From Verrucomicrobiota bacterium (lineage in GTDB: Bacteria; Verrucomicrobiota; Verrucomicrobiia; Opitutales; Opitutaceae): a DNA stretch of 64,000 nucleotides. The translations under genes and the position numbers were made by a program. The notes beneath the pieces were generated by a model. It was given only the letters and a program-made list of their open reading frames with translations, ran no database searches and was not told the origin of the DNA. The DNA lies in assembly GCA_016222805.1 (NCBI GenBank), contig JACRQG010000009.1:107309-171308 (forward strand), in the 5' to 3' direction. This document shows positions 56,128 to 64,000 of this stretch, in pieces. The stretch's first letter is position 1, and each line of letters opens with the position of its first letter.

Positions 56128-57324
56128 TTACTTCTCGGCCCGGTTCGCCGCCGCAACCGCCTCGAGCTGCCAGGCCCGCGCGTTCGTGGCGGTCACATTC
56201 CATTCGGTCTGGCGGGAATAGTCGTACACCCAGAGCGCCGCGAGCGGAGCTCCGGACTGCCGGACCTTCGCCAGCAGGGCTGCAAACTCGCGCCGCTGCT
56301 CTTCCGGCGACAGCTTTTCGGCCGACACCCCGAATTCGCCGATGAACAGGGGGCGGCCCAACCGGCGCGCCGCACCCACCAGCCAGTCCATCCGCCCCAG
56401 GCTGTCGTCGCGGTAGACGTGCACGCTCAGCAGCTCGATCGGCGCGGGATTCTGCCGCGCCAGCATCTCGGTCAGCTGGTTCTCATCGTCCTTCTTCCAG
56501 GAGCGCTGCGCGTGCAGGTGCCAGGCGCTGGGGCGCGGAAACGAATGGCCGGCACTGATCAGGCGCACCGGATCCAACGCCCGCACCGCCCGGCCAAACT
56601 CCGCCGCGGCCACCTCCAGATGCTCGAGGCGAAGTTCATCCCGCTCCGACCGCGTGGCAGGCGTGCCCAGGGCCGGGACCATTTTCGGCCGATGGGTGGC
56701 ACCGCCCGGCAGATCGATCGCGAGGTTGAACTCGTTGCCCAGCTCCCAGGCCCAGATCGCCGGCGAAGCCCGGTACCGGCCGACCACTTCGGCGACGTAC
56801 TCCCGCATCCAGGCGTGCGTCCGACTGCGCGGCTCGCCCCATTGATCCATCGGCTCGCCCACGAGGTCGGGCACACCGGGAAAATGCCAGAACAGCGAAG
56901 GGACGAGCCCGACCCCGTGGCGCTCCGCCGCCTGCACCACCCCGTCGAGCCGGCGGAAGTACTCGGCGCGGTCGCGGCGGTACAAGTCGAGGTCCTTCGG
57001 CCAAAAGCCCGTCGCGCAAAACCGCGCGAAGGGGATGCCCCTCGCCGCCAGCGCCGCAAAACCCGCCGCGTACGAGGTGTCGGTGCCGTCCTTCAGGGTG
57101 CGGAGGAAACAGTCGAAGTAGTTGACGCCAATCCCGCGGTAAGGCCGGCCGGCGCGTTCCACCGTGCCTCCGGGCCCCGCGCGGAGCCCGGTTGCCTCGG
57201 CGGCGGCGGCTGGTGCGGCCATTGCCCGCCCGCCACCCAGCAGGGCAATCGTCGCGGCGCAGGAAAACGTGATCAGGCGCACCGCAGAAACCAGATGCGA
57301 GGAGGCAACCTCGGAAGCGGACAT
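56128..57324 (-). CDS. GH5-like secreted glycoside hydrolase
   Basis: 398 residues from the ATG at 57324, with an N-terminal export segment (VRLITFSCAATIALLGGG) preceded by an unusual 15 residues. TIM-barrel clan-A features: GIGVNYFDCF at the start, GIPFARFCATGFWP, acid/base Glu198 in WELGNEFN, HVYRDD with conserved His, and nucleophile Glu in FIGEFGVS near 325. WVYDYSRQTEWNVT follows, the usual last aromatic strand. Clan and catalytic pair are clear; the substrate (mannan, glucan or other) is not. Confidence 0.85.
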   Translation of the reverse strand: MSASEVASSHLVSAVRLITFSCAATIALLGGGRAMAAPAAAAEATGLRAGPGGTVERAGRPYRGIGVNYFDCFLRTLKDGTDTSYAAGFAALAARGIPFARFCATGFWPKDLDLYRRDRAEYFRRLDGVVQAAERHGVGLVPSLFWHFPGVPDLVGEPMDQWGEPRSRTHAWMREYVAEVVGRYRASPAIWAWELGNEFNLAIDLPGGATHRPKMVPALGTPATRSERDELRLEHLEVAAAEFGRAVRALDPVRLISAGHSFPRPSAWHLHAQRSWKKDDENQLTEMLARQNPAPIELLSVHVYRDDSLGRMDWLVGAARRLGRPLFIGEFGVSAEKLSPEEQRREFAALLAKVRQSGAPLAALWVYDYSRQTEWNVTATNARAWQLEAVAAANRAEK

Positions 57325-57566
57325 GCCGGGACGGTGGCCGCATCGTTCCGGGAGCGTCAACGCCAGGAACATCCGTGGTCTCCACGTCAAGCGGTACCCT
57401 CCCCTGCTCCGGATCCCGGCGGTGAGGCGCGAGCACCGCCTTTCTCCCGGGGTTGTTTTCCTCCGGTGGTTCGGCCAATGCTGGAACCCGCCCCATGAAT
57501 ACCCCTCCCTCTCGGTGGATCCCCTTTGCGCCTTCCTTCCGCCCGGCACCCGACATCGGCAGGTGG

Positions 57567-57643
57567 TGTGGGCGCGGCGACCCGGTCGCGCGAATCGCCG
57601 CGTCGCCGGCGGGGAACCGCGGGGCGGGGTCGCCCCGCCTACA
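57567..57643. repeat. REP-like hairpin pair directly before the amidohydrolase gene
   Basis: TGTGGGCGCGGCGACCCGGTCGCGC at 57567-57591 and GGGGCGGGGTCGCCCCGC with CTACA at 57621-57643, just 7 bp before the ATG at 57651. The TGTGG...CTACA layout equals that of the copies at 3.4, 4.1 and 18.5 kb. Confidence 0.75.
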
Positions 57644-57650
57644 GGGAGCG

Positions 57651-58556
57651 ATGACTCTTTCCGCGGTCCACCTCCTCGCCTTCGTGCTGGGACTGGGATT
57701 TCTTCCCCGACTGGCCGCGGCCGAACTCCGCGTCGGCACCTGCCAGTTTCCGGTCTCGGCCGACGTGGCCGCCAATGGCGACTGGATTCGGCGACAACTG
57801 CGGGAGGCCCGCACCCTCGGCGCAGACATCGTGCACTTTCCCGAAGCTGCGCTCTCGGGTTACGCCGGCGTCGACCATGCCTCGCTGGGTGAGTTTCGCT
57901 GGGACCAGCAACGGGAGGAACTGGAGAAGATCCTGTCGCTCGCGCGCGAACTCGGCGTGTGGGTCGTCCTGGGGGCCAACCATCGGTTGAGCGGCGACCA
58001 CAAGCCGCACAATTCGCTCTACGTGATCGACGCGACCGGGAGCATCGTCGATCGCTACGACAAGCGCTTCTGCACCTCCGGTGATCTGCGCCACTACTCG
58101 CCCGGTGACCACTTCGTGACCTTCGAGGTGAAGGGAGTGCGATGCGGGTTGCTCATCTGTTACGACATCCGCTTTCCCGAACTCTACCGCGAATACGCCC
58201 GCCGCGGGGTGCAGCTGATGTTCCACTCCTTCTACAACGCGCGCCAGAAGGAGGGCAGCATCCACCCCAAGATCATGCCGCCGACCGCCCAGGGGCACGC
58301 GGCGGTGAACAACGTGTTCATCTCGCTGAACAACAGCAGCGCCCCGCGCAGTTGGGAGAGCCGCTTCATCACCCCGGACGGCCTGATCGCCCGCGCGCTG
58401 GAGCTCGATCAGCCCGGAGTGATGGTCAACACCGTCGACACCGCGAAGAAGTTCTACGATGCCAGCGGCCCATTCCGCGCCCGCGCCATGGAGGGAAAGC
58501 TGAACAGCGGGGAGGTCGTTTCCGACCCCCGCTCGAGCGATCGGCGATCGTACTGA
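57651..58556 (+). CDS. Exported carbon-nitrogen hydrolase (nitrilase superfamily)
   Basis: 301 residues from the ATG at 57651, where a signal peptide begins (MTLSAVHLLAFVLGLGFLPRLAAA); the frame remains open to 57453, but that part lies over the REP pair. The catalytic triad is complete: Glu65 in FPEAALSG, Lys138 in YDKRF and Cys170 in LICYDIRFPEL. Nitrilase relatives hydrolyse amides such as N-carbamoyl or omega-amide groups; export is unusual for the superfamily. Stand-alone gene between a minus-strand GH5-like gene and a minus-strand rhamnosidase gene. Confidence 0.88.
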   Translation: MTLSAVHLLAFVLGLGFLPRLAAAELRVGTCQFPVSADVAANGDWIRRQLREARTLGADIVHFPEAALSGYAGVDHASLGEFRWDQQREELEKILSLARELGVWVVLGANHRLSGDHKPHNSLYVIDATGSIVDRYDKRFCTSGDLRHYSPGDHFVTFEVKGVRCGLLICYDIRFPELYREYARRGVQLMFHSFYNARQKEGSIHPKIMPPTAQGHAAVNNVFISLNNSSAPRSWESRFITPDGLIARALELDQPGVMVNTVDTAKKFYDASGPFRARAMEGKLNSGEVVSDPRSSDRRSY

Positions 58557-58898
58557 TGCCCTCTGCAGGGTCGCCGGGCGCGGCGAGCCCGGCCGATCCG
58601 ATTTGATCTCCAAGTCGTGCGCAGCCGGGTTCGCTGCCCCCGGCGACAACTCCGCTGGTGAATCGCAACGACTCGCGGGCTTTCCTAGCTGGAGAAATTC
58701 AGAGGGAAACCACGAAGAGACACAAATCGACACGAAGCATCGCCCTGCGCGCCGCGTTCACCTTTCGGTGGGCGGCAGGACCTCTGCCTTTGCAGAGTGT
58801 TTCCATGCGGGTTCGTTCGGGTCCATCCGTGGTTACATGGCATGGAGACGGCTTGGCTGCGTTGGAACGCCGCGCCCGATTCGGTCCGCGGCCCCTTT
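58557..58898. other. Gene-free stretch containing a MITE-like element
   Basis: 342 bp between two genes that end toward each other. It begins with small GC palindromes (CGCCGGGCGCGGCGAGCCCGGC and GCAGCCGGGTTCGCTGCCCCCGGC type) and then carries the inverted-end element at 58708-58834. No coding sequence is supported. Confidence 0.6.
58708..58834. mobile_element. MITE-like element with inverted ends, copy 1
   Basis: 127 bp beginning AACCACGAAGAGACACAAAT and ending, on the other strand, AACCACGGATGGACCCGAAC. The ends are imperfect inverted repeats and the whole folds as a long hairpin. It aligns along its length with 63563-63688. No coding capacity. Confidence 0.65.
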
Positions 58899-61800
58899 TC
58901 AGCGGATCTCGAAGGTGTAGCGGCCGGAACCGACGCGGAAGGTCATGCGCCCGCGCTCCGGCGCCGCGGTCGGGATCGGGGCCACGACGTTCTTCGCGTC
59001 CGGTGCCACCGGCAGCAGCACCGTCGCGGTGGTGTTCACCGGCACCTCCACCTCCAGCCGCAAGCCCGCGCCCTGGCGCCGCCAGGCGGAGCGAATCGTG
59101 CCATAGGGCGAGTCATGTTCCGCCTTTACCTCGCCGAGACCGGTCACCGGCTCCGGCGCCACCAGGAAGCGCCGGAAGGCGACGGCTCCGGCCTCCACCC
59201 GCTCGCCGATCGGCGACACCGCGGAATCCAGCCGCAACCCGGCCAGGTACTGGTAGTACCACGCGGAAAAATCGCCGAACATGATGTGATTGCGCGAGGC
59301 GCCTTCGCCCCAGTCCTCCCACAGGGTCGTGGCCCCGCGTTTGATCCAGTTGCCGTACGAAGGCGCCTCGTCCTGTGCCAGCATGGCGAAAGCCAGGTCG
59401 CTGCGACCCGCCTCGCTCAGGGAGCGGAAGATATACTTTGATCCGAGAATGCCGAAATCCGGGAACCGACCCGTCGCCTCCACCGCCGCCACGAGTTTCG
59501 CCTCCACCGCCGCGCGCTCGGCCGCAGGCACCAGACCTTGGTGCAACGCGCAGCTTTGCGCCGTCTGGCTGCCGATGGAATACACGCCTGCTCCCTGGTA
59601 CAGGCGCCGGTGAAAAGCCTCGCGGATGCCCGCCGCCAGCGCAGCGTACCTGGTCGCATCCTCCTTCTTTCCGAGTAGTTCCGCCGTCCGCGCCACGATC
59701 TGCGCATCCACATAGTAATAGCCGGTCGACGTGACTTCCACCGGGGTCTTGCTCTTCACGGGAATCCAGTCACCGAGACCGTGCGCGACGAGGCCATCCT
59801 TGGCGCGGGTGGTCATGTAGTCGACGTAGCGGCGCATCGCCGGATAGGCCTCCTCCAGCAGGCGCCGGTCGCCCTGATAGACGTACAGCATCCAGGGTAA
59901 AATCACGAGGGCACTGTCCCAGGCGGGACCGTTGCCCCACTTGTAGCCCCAACCGCTCGTCGGTACGATTGCGGCGAGGTTGCCGTCGGGGCGCTGCTCG
60001 TCGATCAGATCGCGCACCCACTTCTCGTAGGCGGCGGTGTTCTGGAAGTTGTACATCGCGAGTTCCGAGGCCAGCGAGGCGTCGCCGGTCCAGCCGTTCT
60101 TCTCGCGATGCGGGCAATCCATCGGGTACCCGTTGACGAAGTTGCTCCGGTAGGCCCACAGCGTCGCCTCTTGCAGCCGGTTCAGCAGCGGATGATCGCA
60201 CGCGAACGCTCCGGCGGAGGCAAAATCCGTGTGGATGACGCACGCGGCAATCGTCGCCGCCGTCGGCGCCGCGCGCAGGCCGTGCAGCTCGACATACTGG
60301 AAGCCGCTGTAGGTGAAACGCGGCTCGTAGACCTCCTCGCCCTGACCGGCGCAAACAAAGCGATCCGTCTGGAACCAGCCGCCCGGCAGGACGCGAAACG
60401 ACGCCGGGTAGCGGAAGTGCGCCTCGGTGCCCTTCAGGCTCAGCGTGCCGTCCGGGTTGACCTTTTCACCATAGCGCACCGTCACGATATCGCCGGCCCG
60501 CTGCCCGCGCAGTTTGAGCCGTACCCAGCCCGCGGTGTTCTGGCCAAAGTCCACCATCCACACGCCGGGCTTCACCTCGGTCACCTTGGTCGGCGGCAAC
60601 TCCCGGGCGATCACACTCGGCGGCAGCGCCGCCGCCATCAGGCGACCGGCCGGCGCCGCCACCACCTCGGCCCGCACGTCCTGCCTTGCCAGGTCCGGTG
60701 CCCCCGGTGGGGTTTTGCCGATGACCTCGCCCTCCCGGATGCAGTCGAAACCCAGCGGGCTCGCCACCTGCCGCCAGCTCCCATCCGACACCACCGTCTG
60801 GCGCGAGCCGTCCTCGTACGTGAGCTCGAGCTGCGCGATCATGCGCGGGAAGTCGCGCCAGGGCGCGTTGTCGAAGTTCCACACCGCCACGCTGCGGACA
60901 TCGTACCAACCGTGGCCGACCAGCACGCGCAGGGTATTTTCGCCCGGCTGAATGCGGCCCGTGAGATCGTAGGTCGAATACAGCACCCGGCGGTCGAATT
61001 TCGTCGGCGAGGGATCCAGCACCTTGTGGCCCACGCGCGCGCCGTTGAGGTTCGCCTCGTAATAGCCGAGGCCCGTGATGTGCAACGTCGCCTCGCGGAC
61101 GGCCCGCGCGGCAGTGAAGCGTTTCTCGAACGCCGGCGAACTCGTCTCCTGGCGGCGCGCGATCTTCCCCCACGGCGCGGCATCCACCTCGGCGGCGACC
61201 GCGGCTGGCTTCCAACCGACGGCGTCAAACCCTTCCGCGGTCGTGGCCCAGTCCTTCGGCACCTTGGCCGCGGATATCCACGCCGAATCGCTGCCGATCG
61301 TCTGTCCCCCGGGAAAACGCAGCGCCAGCAACAGGCCGGTCGGCCCCGGCTCCTTGTTGGTCACCATCACGGCGATCAGGTTGCGCCCGGGCCGGAGCAA
61401 TTTTGTCACCTCGATGAAGCGCAGCCAGCGCGGGTCGTTGAGGTGCCCCCAGTTCTTGGCGGCCAACTGGCCGTTGAGATGAACTTCGAACTCATCGTCT
61501 GCCGCCAGCGCCAGGGTCACCGTCTCTCCTTCCTTGAAGGCCGGAGCCTCGAACACGCGGCGGAAATAGCGCTTCCCTCCTCCCGCCTGATCCAGCGAGG
61601 GTGCATCGCCCGTCCAGATCCACTGCGCCCTCGCCAGATCGAAATCAGGCCGGGTGGCCGCCGCGGCCCCGATCCACTGCGCGCGCCAGTCCTCGGGATG
61701 CACCACGCCCATCACCCAGCGTCCCGGCCGGCTCCAGCCGGTGGGTTCGCCCCCGCGGTTGTCCCACACCCGCACGGCCCAGTGGCACCGTTGCGACGTG

Positions 61801-62132
61801 CGCAGTGGCGCGCCGCAATACTCGACATTGAGCGACTGGTCGCCTGCCACGCGACCGCTGTCCCACAAGTCTCCCTCGCCGCGCGCCAGGCGTTCCGGCG
61901 TCGAGGCAACAATCACCTGGTACGCCGCCTGCCTCAGGTCGCGGGCCGCGGGATCCGCCGCCACGAGTTTCCAGCTCAAACGCGGGGCCGGGGTATCCAG
62001 GCCCACGGGATCACGCAGGTATTCGACGCTGAGCGCCTCGGGCGGCCGCACCGCCGCCCCGTGGCCATCTGCCGCCAGCAGGACGCCGAACCCCAACGCC
62101 CACATCTTCCTTCGCATCATCCCGGTAATCAT
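58899..62132 (-). CDS. Secreted alpha-L-rhamnosidase, GH78
   Basis: 1077 residues from the ATG at 62132, supported by a perfect GGAGG at 62140-62144 seven bases ahead and a signal peptide (MMRRKMWALGFGVLLAADG). Family landmarks in order: an N-terminal fibronectin-like part (PEALSVEYLRDPVGLDTPAPRLSWKL), Bac_rhamnosid_N (VREATLHITGLGYYEANLNG), the central sandwich (DFGQNTAGWVRLKL), then the (alpha/alpha)6 barrel with DCPHREKNGWTGDA, which holds catalytic acid residues, and ASRNHIMFGDFSAWYYQYLAG near the end. It removes terminal alpha-L-rhamnose from glycans or glycosides. The P450 gene is transcribed away from it, 193 bp between starts. Confidence 0.95.
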   Translation of the reverse strand: MITGMMRRKMWALGFGVLLAADGHGAAVRPPEALSVEYLRDPVGLDTPAPRLSWKLVAADPAARDLRQAAYQVIVASTPERLARGEGDLWDSGRVAGDQSLNVEYCGAPLRTSQRCHWAVRVWDNRGGEPTGWSRPGRWVMGVVHPEDWRAQWIGAAAATRPDFDLARAQWIWTGDAPSLDQAGGGKRYFRRVFEAPAFKEGETVTLALAADDEFEVHLNGQLAAKNWGHLNDPRWLRFIEVTKLLRPGRNLIAVMVTNKEPGPTGLLLALRFPGGQTIGSDSAWISAAKVPKDWATTAEGFDAVGWKPAAVAAEVDAAPWGKIARRQETSSPAFEKRFTAARAVREATLHITGLGYYEANLNGARVGHKVLDPSPTKFDRRVLYSTYDLTGRIQPGENTLRVLVGHGWYDVRSVAVWNFDNAPWRDFPRMIAQLELTYEDGSRQTVVSDGSWRQVASPLGFDCIREGEVIGKTPPGAPDLARQDVRAEVVAAPAGRLMAAALPPSVIARELPPTKVTEVKPGVWMVDFGQNTAGWVRLKLRGQRAGDIVTVRYGEKVNPDGTLSLKGTEAHFRYPASFRVLPGGWFQTDRFVCAGQGEEVYEPRFTYSGFQYVELHGLRAAPTAATIAACVIHTDFASAGAFACDHPLLNRLQEATLWAYRSNFVNGYPMDCPHREKNGWTGDASLASELAMYNFQNTAAYEKWVRDLIDEQRPDGNLAAIVPTSGWGYKWGNGPAWDSALVILPWMLYVYQGDRRLLEEAYPAMRRYVDYMTTRAKDGLVAHGLGDWIPVKSKTPVEVTSTGYYYVDAQIVARTAELLGKKEDATRYAALAAGIREAFHRRLYQGAGVYSIGSQTAQSCALHQGLVPAAERAAVEAKLVAAVEATGRFPDFGILGSKYIFRSLSEAGRSDLAFAMLAQDEAPSYGNWIKRGATTLWEDWGEGASRNHIMFGDFSAWYYQYLAGLRLDSAVSPIGERVEAGAVAFRRFLVAPEPVTGLGEVKAEHDSPYGTIRSAWRRQGAGLRLEVEVPVNTTATVLLPVAPDAKNVVAPIPTAAPERGRMTFRVGSGRYTFEIR

Positions 62133-62139
62133 GTTGGTA

Positions 62140-62144
62140 CCTCC
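62140..62144 (-). promoter_or_regulatory. Shine-Dalgarno site of the rhamnosidase gene
   Basis: GGAGG, spacer TACCAAC, then ATG: one of the few textbook ribosome sites in this window, and it fixes the start at 62132. Confidence 0.7.
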
Positions 62145-62325
62145 AGCGATCGAAATCGCGATCGCCCAGTGCAACGGGCACGACACGTGGCGACAACGAG
62201 ATTTCCCGACCGCGAAGCCCTGCCGCGATCCCGGTCCTGGCGCGTTCCCCGCAGCTTCGCGTGCGCCCCGAAACGCCGCGGGTGTTGGCTTGCTGCCCGC
62301 CTGAGGCACGACCTTATTCCGCGAC

Positions 62326-63477
62326 ATGGCCGAGGCCACCCACCCCCACGATCCTTTCCGCGACGCCCGGCGGCAGGAGGGCGTGCTGCGCTGCCCGTTT
62401 CAGGGCGAGACGCTGCCCATGCTGCTGCGCCACGCCGACGTCCGGGAGGCCGCGCGCGATTGGCAGACGTACAGCTCCGACGCCCCGTTCCGGGTGCCCA
62501 TCCCGTCCGAGGAAGCCGTACGCACGATGCGCCAGCTCCCAATCGAGACCAACCCGCCCGAACACACGGAGTACCGCGCCATCGTCGAACCGTTCTTTCA
62601 GCGCCCGAAACAGCCCGAGGTGATCGCAAAGGTGGAAGCGCTGATCGACGGCCGCCTCAGCGACGCCCTGGAGCGCGACGCGGTCGAGGTGGTGAACGAC
62701 ATCTCGCTGCCCGTGCAATGCCACGCGCTGACCTACCTGCTCAACGTCCCTGAGACCGAAGGCGACCTCTGGATCAGCTGGGGCATCCACGTCTTCAAGG
62801 CCACAGGCGGCGACTTCAAGCCCGGCACCGTCCTCGAGGACTACCTGCGCGCACGCTTTGACCGCGCGGCGGCCCACCCCGGCGAGGACTTCTTCAGCGC
62901 GCTCACCCGTGCCACCTTCCGCGGGCGCCCGCTCACCCGCGATGAAATGATGGGTTTCGCCAACCTCACCTTTGCCGGTGGCCGGGACACGATCATCCAC
63001 AGCATCTCGAACATCATCGCCTACCTCGCGAAGAACCCCGCGTCGCTCGACTGGCTGCGTGCCGACCCGCGTCGCCTCGTGCACGCGGGCGAGGAGTTCT
63101 TCCGGTATTTCATGCCGCTGACCCACATCGGCCGCGTCTGCCCCGTCGAAACCGAGGTGCACGGCGTCACCGTGCCGCCGGCCGGTCGCGTGTCGCTGGG
63201 CTGGGCTTCGGCGAACTTCGACGAGACGGTCTTCGAAGCCCCGCACGAGGTGCGCCTCGACCGGAAGCCGAATCCGCACGTTTCGTTCGGCTTCGGTCCG
63301 CATCTCTGCCTCGGGGCCGCGCATGCCCGCCTAATCGTCCGCACCCTCCTCGAGCGCCTTTGTACGCGGATCTCCGGCATCACGATTCTGTCCGCCCACG
63401 AGAACGTGGAACGCGAAGCCGCCTACACCCGCACCAACGGGTACGAGTCCCTCACTGTCCGGTTCACGCCGCGGTGA
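62326..63477 (+). CDS. Cytochrome P450
   Basis: 383 residues, soluble (no membrane anchor) and of bacterial class I length. I-helix oxygen-binding motif FAGGRDTI, K-helix EEFFR (the ExxR pair) and heme loop FGFGPHLCLGAAHAR with thiolate Cys328 are intact. It needs a ferredoxin and reductase as electron donors; neither lies in the window, though the gene is 0.5 kb from the edge. Bacterial P450s next to polysaccharide genes are known to remove methyl ethers from marine sugars (6-O-methyl-galactose), and a similar job on a methylated rhamnan is thinkable; this is inference. It diverges from the GH78 gene. Confidence 0.94.
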   Translation: MAEATHPHDPFRDARRQEGVLRCPFQGETLPMLLRHADVREAARDWQTYSSDAPFRVPIPSEEAVRTMRQLPIETNPPEHTEYRAIVEPFFQRPKQPEVIAKVEALIDGRLSDALERDAVEVVNDISLPVQCHALTYLLNVPETEGDLWISWGIHVFKATGGDFKPGTVLEDYLRARFDRAAAHPGEDFFSALTRATFRGRPLTRDEMMGFANLTFAGGRDTIIHSISNIIAYLAKNPASLDWLRADPRRLVHAGEEFFRYFMPLTHIGRVCPVETEVHGVTVPPAGRVSLGWASANFDETVFEAPHEVRLDRKPNPHVSFGFGPHLCLGAAHARLIVRTLLERLCTRISGITILSAHENVEREAAYTRTNGYESLTVRFTPR

Positions 63478-63497
63478 CCGACCTGCGCCGGCGGCGA

Positions 63498-63516
63498 GAA
63501 GCCGAGCTTCGGCTTC
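63498..63516 (+). terminator. Hairpin downstream of the P450 gene
   Basis: GAAGCCGA-GCT-TCGGCTTC, an 8-bp perfect stem beginning 20 bp after the stop codon. Only a weak T content follows (GTTGACGATC), so it is a plausible but not classic intrinsic terminator. Confidence 0.45.
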
Positions 63517-63562
63517 GTTGACGATCTCCCAGACCCTCTTCACCCGGAGGAATTCAGTGGAA

Positions 63563-63688
63563 AACCACGAAGGGACACGAATCGACCCGAAGCATCGGCC
63601 GGCGCGCCGCGTCACCTTTGGGTGAGTGGCAAGACCTCCTCTTTCGCAGGCTCTTTCCATTCGTGTTTGTTCGGGTTCATTCGTGGTT
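63563..63688. mobile_element. MITE-like element with inverted ends, copy 2
   Basis: 126 bp, left end AACCACGAAGGGACACGAAT, right end on the other strand AACCACGAATGAACCCGAAC: nine identical terminal bases, then imperfect pairing. Full-length relative of 58708-58834 in the same orientation, so the two bracket the rhamnosidase and P450 genes. Confidence 0.68.
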
Positions 63689-63708
63689 CTGTTGCATCGA
63701 TCCGGCTT

Positions 63709-63772
63709 CACCACACATGAACATGAAGGAATTGATCTTCATCCGTGTTCATCTGTGTGCATCCGTGGTTCC
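63709..63772. repeat. Shorter hairpin repeat related to the MITE-like element
   Basis: A left arm with ACACATGAACATGAAG and a right arm with CTTCATCCGTGTTCATCTGTGT fold together; the right end TCCGTGGTT matches the MITE end. The CATCTGTG-type sequence recurs widely in intergenic DNA of such bacteria as far as I recall. Confidence 0.5.
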
Positions 63773-64000
63773 ACGGATTGGGACATCTGATGGGTTCGCC
63801 CCGAGTTTCTGACCTCAGGGACTCCATAAGAACCGTTGCAGCATACCCGTCAGAACTGTGGGCGGGGTCGCCCCCAATAGCGTCCAATCAGAACCCATTC
63901 AACGTTAGCTGGTTCTGTGTATTGGAATCGGACTTGCTTGTATCAGGTTCGGCAAACAACTCAACGATAGGTACTTTCTGAAACGCGTTCACGGAGAGGA
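63773..64000. other. Gene-free, AT-richer right edge
   Basis: Contains one REP-like hairpin remnant (TGTGGGCGGGGTCGCCCCC at 63857-63875). From about 63,880 on, GC falls visibly below that of the rest of the window. A frame of 78 codons at 63745-63981 shows no protein-like features and starts inside a repeat, so I do not call it a gene. Confidence 0.5.

Noticed and set aside
60108..62753. Plus-strand open frame of 881 codons across the rhamnosidase gene
   Set aside because: Antisense shadow; it also runs into the P450 gene in another frame.
63900..63935. Integron attC-like site (AACGTTAGC)
   Set aside because: The sequence does not satisfy the GTTRRRY core and has no paired inverse core.
63745..63981. 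Possible small gene of 78 codons at the right edge
   Set aside because: It starts inside a repeat, has no ribosome site or protein-like pattern and ends in AT-rich DNA.

Overview
The window is high-GC DNA (estimated in the upper 60s % by eye) that reads as a chromosomal segment of a Verrucomicrobiota bacterium, most likely close to Opitutaceae. This is inferred from family content, with no database search: Planctomycete-type cytochrome c/DUF1549/DUF1553 plus DUF1501 pairs, a sigma/FecR-LamG couple of the PVC type, several secreted sulfatases, DUF1080 next to a Tat-exported sugar isomerase, a VPDSG/PEP-CTERM-like protein, and TonB receptors with an N-terminal 'L(T/S)PFTV' box. No tRNA, rRNA, CRISPR array, prophage or plasmid function was seen.

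Layout. 1-8.7 kb: a cut-off metallophosphoesterase, a secreted sulfatase fused to an alpha/beta-hydrolase, a repeat-flanked broken DUF559 gene, a small secreted protein, YceI, a small membrane protein and a LysR regulator. 6.8-15 kb (minus strand): an operon of LtaS-like membrane sulfatase, sialidase-like propeller and membrane protein, then two paralogous BNR_4 propellers separated by a REP/RAYT island. 15.2-21.6 kb: a large TonB receptor and two more secreted sulfatases. 21.6-27.3 kb: a VPDSG-type exported protein and the DUF1501/cytochrome pair. 27.5-32 kb: two HupE/UreJ-like genes, an Rrf2 regulator and a complete SsuABC-type importer. 33-41.6 kb: an alginate-lyase-family protein, isomerase, DUF1080, a second TonB receptor, ECF sigma, FecR-LamG and a double VOC protein. 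41.6-48.3 kb: a two-domain thioredoxin-like protein, a hybrid histidine kinase, a small STAS-like protein and a second LtaS-like protein. 48.4-56 kb: a response regulator, sensor kinase, TolC-like lipoprotein, adaptor and RND pump in tight succession. 56-63.5 kb: a GH5-like hydrolase, a nitrilase-family amidohydrolase, a GH78 alpha-L-rhamnosidase and a cytochrome P450.

Taken together the region looks devoted to sensing, importing and dismantling complex, probably sulfated and rhamnose-containing polysaccharides: three secreted sulfatases, two BNR_4 propellers of the fold used by some ulvan lyases, a rhamnosidase, an alginate-lyase-fold protein, an esterase module, two TonB receptors and sulfonate-type import. 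That joint role is inference. No SusD-like protein and no sulfatase maturase are in the window.

The most unusual DNA is non-coding: a RAYT transposase gene set precisely between the left and right hairpins of a REP pair and flanked by intact pairs; further REP-like hairpin pairs of different sequence but identical architecture; a roughly 260-bp repeat in three copies (two bracketing a DUF559 pseudogene); and two roughly 126-bp MITE-like elements with inverted ends that bracket the rhamnosidase/P450 block.
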